Shown: piece by piece, positions 12,014 through 28,400 of the stretch | Position numbering within the stretch: position 1 is the stretch's first letter | Layout of the letters: every line of letters begins with the position of its first letter | Assembly (NCBI GenBank): GCA_032718475.1 | Contig: JAUCBJ010006665.1 | Span: forward strand, 1-64,000 | DNA from: Nemertoderma westbladi | Taxonomy: Eukaryota > Xenacoelomorpha > Nemertodermatida > Nemertodermatidae | Direction of reading: 5' to 3' | DNA length: 64,000 bases | Made by a program: the position numbers and the translations under genes | The notes under the pieces: model-generated | Database searches by the model: none | What the model saw: only the letters and a program-made list of their open reading frames with translations | What the model was told of the DNA's origin: nothing

Positions 12014-13578
12014 ACACGAAGTGGGGCCTTCGCGCAGCACGTGAAATGAGTTAATGCTAAGTATCAACTCGAAAGGATTATAAAAACATAGGAGAAGATT
12101 TTCCCGGAAAACGTTAACCCTCTAGCGGGAGACTGGGTAACTGAAGAAGGAAGGATTAGTTTCCCTACAAAGCCACATCCTATGGTCTATTACATATCTA
12201 CCAAGTTTCCGATTGACGGATCATAAATAACGAAATGTTGGAAGGTTTTCACTTTCATACATTTAGCCCTCTAGCGGCATATTAAAGAACTACGGATCGA
12301 TCACCTTCCTCACAAAGACGAGGCATGTGGTCTAGTACATACCGGTACTGTATATTCCAAAATTCAGCTTAAATAGATTAAGATCAAGGAATTCGCAAAG
12401 GTTATCACTTTCCTACATTTCGCCCTCTAGCGGCAGACTTGAAAACTCCGGACCGATTACTGTCCACACAAAGACTTAGGATGTCTTCTAGTACATATAT
12501 GACAAGTTTCAGCGTAATCAGATCATAAACAACTAAATGGAAGAATAATTTCACATTCGGGACATTTCGCCCTCTAGCGGCAGACTGGAGAACTGCAGAC
12601 AGATTAGCCTCCTTTGAAATTTACAGCTAATGGTCTAGTACATACTTCCCAAGTTTCAGCTTAAACGGATTAAAAGCAAAGAAATGGGTGGCCATTTAAT
12701 GTTTAGACATGTGGCCCTCTAGCGGGAGACTGGAAAACTTCGGACCGATTACAATCCACACAAAGACTCAGGATGTCTTCTAGTACATATATGACAAGTT
12801 TCAGCGTAATCAGATCATAAACAACTAAATGGAAGAATAATTTCACATTCGGGACATTTCGCCCTCTAGCGGCAGACTGGAGAACTGCAGACAGATTAGC
12901 CTCCTTTGAAATTTACAGCTAATGGTCTAGTACATACTTCCCAAGTTTCAGCTTAAACGGATTAAAAGCAAAGAAATGGGTGGCCATTTAATGTTTAGAC
13001 ATGTGGCCCTCTAGCGGGAGACTGGAAAACTTCGGACCGATTACAATCCACACAAAGACTCAGGATGTCATCTAGTACATATATGACAAGTTTCAGCGTA
13101 ATCAGATCATAAACAACTAAATGGAAGAATAATTTCACATTCGGGACATTTCGCCCTCTAGCGGCAGACTGGAGAACTGCAGACAGATTAGCCTCCTTTG
13201 AAATTTACAGCTAATGGTCTAGTACATACTTCCCAAGTTTCAGCTTAAACGGATTAAAAGCAAAGAAATGGGTGGCCATTTAATGTTTAGACATGTGGCC
13301 CTCTAGCGGGAGACCATTGCACTGATGGTGTCTGAAAGTCTCTCAAAAATCTCAACTTTTGCTCATATTGATACCTACAAATTTTCAACTTGGCAGCTTT
13401 AAATCCGACAAAGTTATTAGCATGTCAAAATCGTAACGACGACGACAACGACGACGACGACAACGACGACGACGACAACGACGACGACGACGACGACGAC
13501 AACTATTTGCATAAATTGACCCACCCCCTAACAGTGTCAATTCGCTAAGGCTCCGCCAACTTCGTGGCTCGCCCCACA
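12014..13578 (+). mobile_element. Dispersed non-autonomous element with 146-bp monomers (copy 1)
   Basis: The same sequence occurs at 50955-51923, with sharp shared ends (ACACGAAGTGGGGCC at the start, GTGGCTCGCCCCACA at the end), so it is a dispersed unit. It has no coding capacity. Inside, the 11-mer CCCTCTAGCGG appears nine times, at about 12118, 12267, 12423, 12570, 12715, 12862, 13007, 13154 and 13299, spaced 145-156 bp. The last part is an exact 292-bp dimer repeated about three times (12570, 12862, 13154), whereas the other copy has it once. Near the 3' end is an (ACG/ACA)n microsatellite at 13433-13501. Its class is unknown. Confidence 0.8.
13433..13501 (+). repeat. (ACG)n/(ACA)n microsatellite inside the dispersed element
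   Basis: A run of ACG triplets broken by ACA. The same microsatellite, with a different unit count, lies at the equivalent place in copy 2 (about 51793-51847), so it belongs to the element. Confidence 0.9.
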
Positions 13579-14147
13579 TGCCCATTGCAGCATTGCCCAT
13601 CAGCCCATGGCCTGACGCCTGATGGCATGGTGACATCTGACATGGTAGATGACGTCCGGCCTTTGACATTTGACATCCGGTCTGCCGGTCCCGGTGGTAG
13701 CCCTACCTTTCCGTTATGTTGTAATTGTTAATTGACCAATCTGCTTATTGAATTTACAAATTTAAACCTAAACGACGTCAGTTTCATTAGCCTGTTAGTA
13801 GTAGGACAAGGCAGCAAGGACATGGACGAACAGACCGAGACCACAGACGTTTTGAGACGTAAGACTAATGCTACTCATTGCTACTGCACTGCCAGACTGC
13901 TACAATCTGACAATTTCTACATCCCTACTGCCTACAACACCTGAGGACCTAATGAATGGCACGGCAACACGGACTAACGGACGTACCTAACACTTGACAC
14001 TACATCGGTACTACTGGAACTGGAACCTAGTGCGTCTGCCAGGTTGCCAGGTTGCATTAGTCTTGTAGGCTTGAATGATTTAGTTCAAGAAATTTAAACA
14101 ACTTACAGACTTAAACTGTATGTTACTCCCCAAACTCTTAAATTAAA
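13579..14147 (+). promoter_or_regulatory. Upstream region of the Timeless gene
   Basis: Lies between the end of a dispersed element and the Timeless start codon. A CCAAT motif stands at about 13733. No TATA box or transcription start can be fixed from sequence; part of this must be promoter and 5' UTR. Confidence 0.35.
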
Positions 14148-17100
14148 ATGGACCGAATTGGATTGGAACGGGAGCTGCAAGCATGTTGCTCAGCAGTGGG
14201 ATCCTGGAAAGACGGGGAATACATGAAAGATAAATACTGCGTTGAGAGCATGAAAGATATGATTCACATCCTCAAGAAAGAGGACGAGTTTAGATCCGCA
14301 AGAAGGTGGTTACTTCGTGCCCACTTCGTCCACAAAGACCTCATCCCGCTCATCGTGAAACACTTCCGAGATCGGGACATTTACGATATCTGTTTAAAAC
14401 TGATAGTTAATTTAACGACCCCGTCTATCGTCTGTTTCGGTAAGGTCCCCTCAGACAAGGACCTCCTGTGTTTGTTTCTAGAACTGGACGGCAGTTTGCG
14501 GCAATGCAAACCGGGTTTCGTGAATGAGGACTTATTCCATATACTCGTCGATCGTATGAGAGAAATACTCGAGATAGACTCCGTCGATAGACTCAACGAG
14601 ATCAACGTGGAGTTCGAGAGGTTGTTGTTGTTAGCTCGGAACCTTCTGTACGTCACCGATGATGACGCGCTTCTGCGCACAGACGATGACGTCAGTGTGC
14701 ACGACCAACTCGTCTGGGTTTTCCATCGAGTCGGTTTCCTCGAGATACTTAAATATCTTTCCAGCTCAGAATCCGATAGAAGATGGGCTATCCATGTTCT
14801 AGAGATACTAGCTTTGCTTTTGAGTCAATATTCTCCGGAGTCGTTACTAGGCAGAAGCACCGACAACTCGAAATTCCAGCAGATTCGATTGGTTGAGGCG
14901 GAGAAAGCCAGACGAGGCGTGGCTACGCGAGCCGCCAGACACCCGCGGTTCGGCGGGACTTTCTGCGTGACGAACGTAAAATCGATCGCAGATACGGAGG
15001 CGATTTACCACGGGAAGCTCGAGAAGGCAGAGTTTCTGTCGTTCGAGGAAGGGAAGCGGAGTCGGGCCGTGCCGCTGCATAAACGGCCGGTGAGCGAAGC
15101 GGTTGCCCCACGGGAGTCAACGGTCGCAGTGCGCGGGGTAGTAAGGGGGTTCGTGGAACAGTTCGTGGCTGACCGCTACAACCAGCTGATGGAGTCAGCC
15201 AAGGTTAGCCGTACTCGAAGTAATTATTATGCCTAGTAATTTAACTAGTGAATTGGGATTAATAGATGAAATAGCTCAATTTGCCCGAGGTCGTTTATGC
15301 TAAATTTATCTCAAAAATGTTTTTATGTTATTTTTATCACTTCTATTTTCAGAACTTTTTAAATCTTATCCCTTTCCACAATCTCAATTTGCTCCGTAAA
15401 TTAAGTATCGCGTAAAACGTTTACTTATTTCGTATACTTATCTGTATTCTGTTACTCTGTAGGAGCACCTGGATCGAACCTCCTCCGAGCACCACGATGA
15501 ATCTTTCTACCTCATCGTTCTCCAGTTCTTCCTCTCCTTTGTCCGTCTCTCCGATCTATCCCCCACCACCGTCAGCTCCACCCTCAACCTCGCCGTGTTC
15601 CATTACGTCGAGGTCCATCTCCAGACATACTACGAGAACCTCCTAGCGGTGAAGGTTGAGAAGCCGCAATGGGTCCGGAGATTGCATCTCGGAATCCGGG
15701 CGTTCTCGGAACTGCTCCGGGCGTTGCACTGGATGGGTCGATCGGACGACAAAGACGTTCGGGATTCCTCGAGAATCCTACAGAACAACGTCTTCTACAT
15801 CGCCGAGTACCGCGAACAGGTCGGTATTACTTAGATTAATTAGTCTGCGATCAACTGATCGGTAGGTTTCGCATATTTTAGGAAATCGACATACAACATT
15901 TTGACCAGCATTAAGGGATAGAAAGTGGTCACGAAGAGAGACAGTATGGCTTAAAAAGGGAAAGTGGATAAATGTGAAGGGAAATTGTTTTGGTAGTTTA
16001 TTGTTTTGGTTAAAAACTGCCATTATAATAAACTGATCCTTTAGTCATTCCACATAATAGAAAAAGTGAAAATAATATGAATCCCTTTTTAATCGAATGA
16101 ACGAATTGAAAATGTAAAGTAAAACAGTTTATCTGATATGATTCTGTTTGGGTATTTTTGATTAATACTAAACTTATAATTGATTATTAAACTAATTTAT
16201 AAACTATTTTAATATTAGCTGCTTTTCTAACAAAACTCCTTACCGTAACAGATGGTGTTTATGCTGAAGAAGTACGACGACACTAAGATGGGTATTCATT
16301 TCCTCCGAGATGTCGTGGAGATGGGCCACGTGTTTACTCGGATGTTGGAGAGTTACTCGAGAGGGAAGAGTGCGGTATTCGTACAGAGCAAGAAAAATAA
16401 ACGGGTTAAAAAGAGTAAAAAAGCAAAGTCGGTACATCATCAGTCCTCCAGGAAACATTTGGAAGGTATTTATATTTATTTATTTGTATTTATTGCGTCT
16501 GTCGCTTCTGCGGTGCCTCAGCCCACAATACTGACCACTATCAGCACTGCCAGCATGTTCCGCAGAACTGTTCCCCTCTAAGAACCGCGATGTTTTTAGA
16601 TAGTCTGCCTGCTCCGATCCACACGCACACAACGCAAAATAAATCCGTATTTTAATTGGTCTATATAATATAGTCTTTTAATTATGTATGCATGTTTTGT
16701 AGATATATTGTTTATCCCGTTTTAAATTATTTTACTCCAAATGTTGGAACATAATACAATTACATTCATATTTATTTATTTATTTTCTTTATAAATTATT
16801 CCCTTTAATGTCCACATTTGCGGACAATAAAGTAATTATCCAATCAATTTTCCAAAAACGGGAATAATAAAATAGAAAAAAAAACGAAAATGTTAATTCC
16901 AAATCAGCCACTAACTAGTAGTCTGGAGGCAGACTGGAATGTTTCAAATTTATTACAATGTCATGACCGATTTGAAGAACAAGGGGGGGGGGGGGGGGGG
17001 GGACTGTGGCAGCGCAGTACCTCTCGATTATTCTTTCGATTCCTTGATGATGCCTTTACACTGCTCTGTTAGATCGCGTCCAGATAGATTAGTTGGCGTT

Positions 17101-20100
17101 AGATTGTTAGATTACAAAATACAAAGACTCTAATTTGAAAACAAATTAAACACTTTGTGCATTATTATATAATATTCATTATTTAAATGTCCTAAGAGGC
17201 GGAAATGTCTTCACAATATCATCATTATATTTTCAAGGTGTTTGTTTATTCTATCTCATAGATATTTGGTCGTCTCGCCTTCAGGACGAAGTCAGCGCAG
17301 CAGTTAAAGGCGAAACGGAAGTGATTGATGACGTAGTTCCTTTCGATGTGACGTCAGAGCGACCGATAGAGGAGCAGGAACCGCTGGTGTTGGCGAGAAT
17401 CCGGGACAATCTACGGGACGGGAACGTGGGAACGGCGGTTGGGTTGATGAGAGCCAGTCGGAACGTGTGGAACGAACAGAGTGCGTTCTACAACACGGTG
17501 TCAACGGAAGCCGAGATCGAGAAACTCAAGGAGTTATTCCTGGACGACGAGTTGGAGGCCGAGGTCGTGGAGGAGATTGAACAGAAGCTGGATGAGGAAG
17601 GATGGGAGGAAGACGACGATAAAGTGGTTCGATTCGAACGACAGTTCGACTTCCCGGAGTACGTCCGACAGTTCTGTCATCCCAAAGTCGTTTCTGCCGC
17701 CGGAAAGTTATTGAGTTGCTACGCAACCAACACGGCGTTCACTAACCATTGCGTCGTAAAACTCCTTCACAGAATCGCCATCGACATGAAGTTCTACCCG
17801 ATGGTCTTCCAACTCCGACTCTTCGTCACCTTCAACGACATCATGAACGACCCGGTTTGCGCCACGCCGCAGTTCGACGAATCGAAGAAATTTATTCGGC
17901 ATATTTTGGGTCTCTTTATCGGGATGTTGGCGGTTAATAAATGTCTGAGCGTCGAGTTTCTGTTCTGGAAGAGTTCGAGAGAGACCGACGAACTGATCCA
18001 CGGATACGGGAGTTCGTCTATGAAGGTGTTGAGGAAGTACCAGTGGACGGATGAGTTGGAGGCGACTTTGAAGGAGTTGTTTGAGAAACACAAAGAGGAT
18101 AGGGAAGAAGGTCCGATCAATAGGGTTGTGGAAGAATTCCCCGACGAGAACTTTAGTCGTAAGAGAATCGTCAGTAAGTTACGCGAATTGGAATTATTAA
18201 ACGAAGAAGTCATGAATTTCCCGCGAAGGAAAAAACTAATAAAACATTCGATTTCCTGGGAAGATGACGAGGTCGAACTGCTCAAGGGTTTATTCGCACA
18301 GCACGGAGAGAGTAACACTCCCTTGTTCAATATAATGAAGGAACTTCCAGAAAGGATTACGAAGAAGGACGTTACCGCGAAGTTATTAGAGTTGGAATTA
18401 ATTTCGGATAAAAAGGAACTGCAAAGAAAGAAGACGAAGTCTACAGTAACCTGGACAACGGATGAGGTAGATAAACTACGTGAGTTGTTTGAGACTCATT
18501 GTTCCGGCGACACTCTTATACCAAATATAATGAAAGAATTACCTTCAAAATTTACTAAGAAGACGATCTTAGGAAAATTAATCGAATTGGAGCTGATCGA
18601 ATCGTTAGATAGTTATCGCGGTAAATATAAAGCCGATTCAAAGAAAGTTAAAAAGCAAAGTAGAAACCAAGTTGAAGCTGCCGAATCTAGAGAACATAAC
18701 GACGACGAATCACACGCGACGTCATCAGAGGATGACGTCACTGACGACGGCTTACCGGAAGTGAACCTGGGTGAGTTGCTGGCGTTGGCTCGGGAGCAGC
18801 ACGTGGCGGCCGTTGATTGGCTGGCGGATCTGCTCTGGGACACCGCGGAGGATCGCGACTCGAGCGGCTCCGAGATGGCGGCCCCACGGGCCGTCATCCC
18901 GCTCAGCGAGCACGCCGAGTCGGCCATGGAGGATCCCGACTTCCGGCGGATGTTGACGCGGTTGGGGGTCGCGGAACCGGAGCGGGGCGAGATGTTCTGG
19001 CGGGTTCCCGTGGGGTTGGCGAGTCGGGAGCTGAGGAACGCGGCCGCGGCACTGCGTGGCTCCGAGGAGGGGTTGGCTTTATGTGAGGAACTCACGAATC
19101 GGAGGGTAAAACGTAAACGAAAATCCGTGGAAGTTTCGGGATCCGTTGTCGTTGAGTCTTTAAATGAATCGACGGTTGAGCAATCCGAGTCGGATAGCGA
19201 ATCGGGTATGAACCATGCTGAGTCGGATAGCGCATCGGATGCTCTAGAAAGTTTATTTCGCAGTTCTGCAGGTCCGAAATCAAGTATAAATAATCGCAGC
19301 AGAAGATCTGCGCATTTTGAATCTGATGATGCTGATGAAGTTATAGAAACTGATGATAGAATACCGAACAGGTCGACAGACCTAGATGTTGATGATGCCG
19401 TTGTTGGAATCGGTCGGCCTTCACTCTCGAATATGAGCGACTCAGATGACGATGAGTTAAGTAAACGAGTTGCCAAGCGAAAAGCAAATTCTCCGCAATT
19501 GAAGAAGAAGCGAAGGAGGGTTGTAATAGATGACGACGATAGTGGAGACAATGAGGTGGTTAGTGAGGATGTGGAGACAGAAGGATCATCTCCCGAAGAC
19601 GTCGGTAATAAACGGAGAGTGGTGAAGTTGCTGGAAAGTAGCGATTCGGAACCTGATGGGGCCAAGGAAGTAGATGAAGTTGTAACAGATAAACCCGACG
19701 TCATTACAGATGGAGCGGGATCGCCACATGGTTCAACTACTTCCGGTGCCGAAAAGGCAGACGAATCAGATGATGCGGTATCCATGGAAACGTCTAACGA
19801 ACCCGTTTCCACGGAATTAGCTAACGAACCCGTTTCTACGGAATTAGCTAACGAACCCGTTTCTACGGAATTAGCTAACGAACCCGTTTCTACGGAATTA
19901 GCTAACGGACCCGTTTCTACGGAATTAGCTAACGAACCCGTTTCTACGGAATTAGCTAACGAACCCGTTTCTACGGAATTAGCTAACGAACCCGTTTCTA
20001 CGGAATTAGCTAACGGACCCGTTTCTACGGAATTAGCTAACGAACCCGTTTCTACGGAATTAGCTAACGAACCCGTTTCTACGGAATTAGCTAACGGACC

Positions 20101-20173
20101 CGTTTCTACGGAATTAGCTAACGAACCCGTTTCTACGGAATTAGCTAACGAACCCGTTTCTAAGGAAACATAG
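14148..20173 (+). CDS. TIMELESS: Timeless, replication fork-protection complex subunit
   Basis: Orthologue of animal TIMELESS / yeast Tof1 / fission yeast Swi1, which with Tipin stabilises stalled replication forks and supports checkpoint signalling and cohesion in the nucleus. Exons: 14148-15203, 15463-15819, 16252-16465, 17262-20173; phases 0, 0 and 1 match at every junction. Total 1512 aa (human about 1208). The helical N-terminal Timeless domain fills about residues 1-520 (ESMKDMIHILKKEDEF, LKLIVNLTTPSIVCFGK, HDQLVWVFH, RHPRFGGTF). A basic patch (SKKNKRVKKSKKAK) follows, as in human. VVPFDVTSERPIEEQ opens the middle domain. Three helix-turn-helix-like modules lie at about 802-1000 where I recall two in human. 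A PARP-binding-like domain lies at about 1043-1159 (FRRMLTRLGVAEPE, FWRVP). The acidic tail (KKKRRRVVIDDDD) resembles the human C terminus, but a 14-fold 9-aa repeat extends it. The first donor is GTTAGC, a weak match. The start is chosen because the family motifs begin at once. Confidence 0.96.
16983..17002 (+). repeat. Poly-G tract (20 G) in Timeless intron 3
   Basis: An uninterrupted homopolymer of G. It is one of eight G or C runs of 16 bases or more in this window. Confidence 0.95.
19796..20173 (+). repeat. Coding minisatellite, 14 x 27 bp, C terminus of Timeless
   Basis: Fourteen tandem 27-bp units encode NEPVSTELA, with three units changed to NGPVSTELA; the last reads NEPVSKET and then stops. 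Unit length is a multiple of three, so copy-number change keeps the frame. The repeat lies after the acidic tail that ends the human protein, so it is an added low-complexity extension. The near-identity of units points to recent expansion. Confidence 0.97.
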
Positions 20174-20344
20174 TCTAACTATTTTTATAGAACCACAGGC
20201 ACAATAATATATTTTTCAGTATTATGTGCAATAATTATTGCAGTATTTTAGATCTTTAATTATCATTATCATTATGTCTCATAACAATATTTTTCGTAAA
20301 ATTATAAAAACATAAATAGACTATAGACTTCCTATTTACCTGCA

Positions 20345-21309
20345 AAGGGGAGGCGATTTTGTTCTAGTGTCAAGCTTGGGGGAACGAATGAGACCCTCCA
20401 ATGTTATATAGTGTCTGGTTGGAGATGTGTGCATTGTACTTGACACAATGTACCCGGCGTAGCATTCTTGTGAATGTGACATCCAGAGATTTGGTGTCCT
20501 CAGCAGTTAGAGCCCAGCATGGACTACCATAGAGGAGTACTGGAACTACTGCTGCTCTAAATAATCGGACCTTAAGTTTCCGATTAATTCTTAGTGACTT
20601 CCAAATCCTGGAAAGCCTATTCAAGGCTGCCCAGCCTTTCCCTTTCTGACTTCCGGATCCATGATCCCAGGTAACAGAAGTCATCCACATGCTCAAGCAT
20701 ACCATCCTTTGAGCTTATGCTCATCCGATCAGAGACTTGCTGAGGACTTTCAAAGTTAACTGTCAAAATTTTGGTCTTTCTGGAGTTAATAAAAAGACCA
20801 ACACTAGAAGCAGCATGTTCTAAAATGAGCTGAGGAGCCGTTGGGCTCCCTCTAGTGATTCTGAGAGTACTCCTAAGTCATCAGCAAAGTCTAGATCAGT
20901 TAGGTACTTGGCAGGATTTCCTCGACTTCTGGAGCCAGTAGGTGGAGTTATCATCACCCCATCATCATTATGATGATCTAAGGACATGCGTAGAACATAG
21001 TCAACCACAATAATGAACAAGAATGGTTCAAGTGTGTCTCATTGGAGGACGCCCCCTAACACTTCAAATGGTTCTGTGTCACCGTCAACAGTAGACACAA
21101 ATGTTGTCGAACCATCGTATACTGATCTTATTGCTGCAATAATTTCATCAGGAATCCCATATAATGAAAGTATGCTGAACATACGTGAGCGAGAGACTGA
21201 ATCAAAGGCCTTGAAGAAGACAACAAAGATAACAGCCAGATGCCTGTCTTTCATTTTTGATAACTCTTCAATTATCCTTCTAAGTGCCAAAATGGGCTCC
21301 ATGGTCCCC
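20345..21309 (-). mobile_element. LINE fragment, internal piece (copy C)
   Basis: The same family as copies A and B, - strand. Frames at 21368-21039 (FFKAFDSVSRSRMFSIL), 21020-20820 (LDFADDLGVLSES) and 20705-20370 (RLFRAAVVPVLLYGSPCWA) cover palm to thumb, with breaks. It stops inside the C-terminal coding part at 20345, so it lacks the 3' end. Its 5' side stops at 21309 at the same place as the conserved GTCGTGGGACCATGG region. It lies between the convergent Timeless and TMEM67 genes, which do not overlap it. Confidence 0.85.
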
Positions 21310-21439
21310 ACGACCTTAATAAAGAATGTTATTAAACAGTATCGCAGTAATTGTGTATTTATGGGCATCGCTCACAATCGTGGCTCGCCCCACATTGTAA
21401 TATTATTAAACGCCGGTGCGTTTATTCAGGGATACACAG

Positions 21440-21442
<3 letters not shown>

Positions 21443-21478
<36 letters not shown>
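21443..21478 (+). repeat. Poly-C tract (36 C)
   Basis: The longest homopolymer in the window, 36 consecutive C bases (G on the - strand). Confidence 0.95.
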
Positions 21479-21483
<5 letters not shown>

Positions 21484-22106
21484 CTCAGTGTGACAGAAGA
21501 AAAATGACCGCGTGTAAGTTAATGGAACCGTTCTTATACAATAAACTAATTCAATTAAAATACATTTTTGTTTTGTAAAACTTATTTAATACGAACCAAG
21601 CAACATAAACAACGGAAAAATAAATAACACAAATTTATACAAAATCTAAATAAACTTATAAAAATAGTAGCTAATTTAACAAAATTACGAAATGTTGTAC
21701 TTTTTTCAATCAAGATAGTAGCGACTGAAAAGGGAAACGAGAAAGTGAAAGGTGGACTTTTTTGTAATTTTATTTTGTTCCACAATAATTGAAACATTTC
21801 TCATGAAACGCCTTTTATATTAAACTACCTGATAACAACTCAGGGGTCATATTCTATATCACCAGTAGCGCTGTCTAACCTCCATTGTTCCTGCAAAATA
21901 AAGCAAATCCACACATAAAATGTGTCACGAGTGGAATATTAAAATGGAATATTGAGTAGGGATAGGTAACTCATAACATTGCATCCAAAAATGTCTAATT
22001 ATTAATCTTAACTAATCAGTCAAGATCCACTAATTATTGAGTTATATTAATAACCTCTACTATAACCGTCACACAGCTGAATGACATCCACTAATCAGCC
22101 GCGCAA
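21479..22106. other. Intergenic / TMEM67 3' flank
   Basis: AT-rich. On the - strand an AATAAA hexamer at 21769-21774 lies about 335 bases after the TMEM67 stop and could serve for polyadenylation. Nothing else is seen. Confidence 0.35.
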
Positions 22107-27488
<5,382 letters not shown>

Positions 27489-27667
27489 TGTGGTGGTATT
27501 GGTACCGTACCAGTACCGTAGCAGATTGGATAACTCAGCGTAGTTATTGTTTATACAGTTGCTATGACGACTATTTCGCAACGCCATCTAATGTTACTAA
27601 GTTAAACGGAATAATGAATTAACCAACAATACTGTAATACTAAAATTGGCTGACAGGAGCGGAGACA

Positions 27668-27687
27668 GGGGGGGGGGGGGGGGGGGG
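27668..27687 (+). repeat. Poly-G tract (20 G) upstream of TMEM67
   Basis: Homopolymer about 180 bases upstream of the TMEM67 start codon. Confidence 0.95.
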
Positions 27688-27752
27688 AACTGGACGCAAA
27701 ACCACCTTGGCGAATTAATATCCCGCCTCAATGTTAAATTCTCAATTTAGGA

Positions 27753-27948
27753 AAAGGAGCAGGTTACAGTGGCACGTTATTTTAACCAAAACAATAAACT
27801 AAGCACAATAGAACTGGTTACAGTTTAATTTTTGAGAATAATCAGCTGTCACTTGTCACTTCAGATGTCACTTTCAAAATTAAAACTATTACCCGTTCTA
27901 ATGACTTTAATTTATTGTTTTCGTTAGAATAACATGCTACCGTAGAAG
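27753..27948. mobile_element. Palindromic MITE-like repeat
   Basis: The left arm (27753-27800) contains GGAGCAGGTTACAGTGGCAC and AACCAAAACAATAAACT; the right arm (about 27905-27945) is its diverged reverse complement. Related single arms lie at about 15985-16035, 30966-31050 and 60157-60210. No coding capacity. Confidence 0.65.
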
Positions 27949-28124
27949 TGGCTACTGACCGGACCCTCTAAATACCGCATTGAACCTTTATATTTGATTT
28001 ATATTTTACTTGTCTATTGCTTTGGATCCTGACGGAGCCAAAGCACCCCTCAACCGGTTTCTCTGTTTCCATCTTCCCAGAGGTATTTCAATGGTGTAAC
28101 TTACAGTTGTTGTATATTCTGTAT

Positions 28125-28400
28125 TTGTGTATGCAGCAGCTTGGTCTAGTGGTGACATTACTGGGCTTCCGATTAGGGAGCCCTGGTTCGATCCCTAGAT
28201 GGGGCAGCACTGTTTGGGCACAGTGCTTTAAATGCTGCAGCCTAGCCCAACCCCGGCTTTCATCCTTCAGTGGTCGATAAATGGGAACCAAGGCAACTTG
28301 GGGAACAGAGTGGAAGGGTTTCCTGTGGAAGATCACCCATGGTGGTGAACAGGCATTCCTTGGCTTAACGAGCCTAAAAGATTCTCCCTTTCATATACTG
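28125..28400 (+). mobile_element. tRNA-derived SINE-like element
   Basis: Has an RNA polymerase III A-box-like TTGGTCTAGTGG (about 28140) and, about 40 bases on, the B-box GGTTCGATCCC (about 28188), the spacing seen in tRNA genes. The cloverleaf is not a clean tRNA and about 200 bp of unrelated body follows, as in tRNA-derived SINEs. I do not recognise the family. It lies 637 bases or more upstream of TMEM67. Confidence 0.7.

Noticed and set aside
13385-13669. - strand frame with an Arg-rich run
   Set aside because: The run is the (ACG)n microsatellite inside a dispersed non-coding element.
18613-19812. 399-codon - strand frame
   Set aside because: Antisense shadow of the acidic, codon-biased Timeless exon 4.
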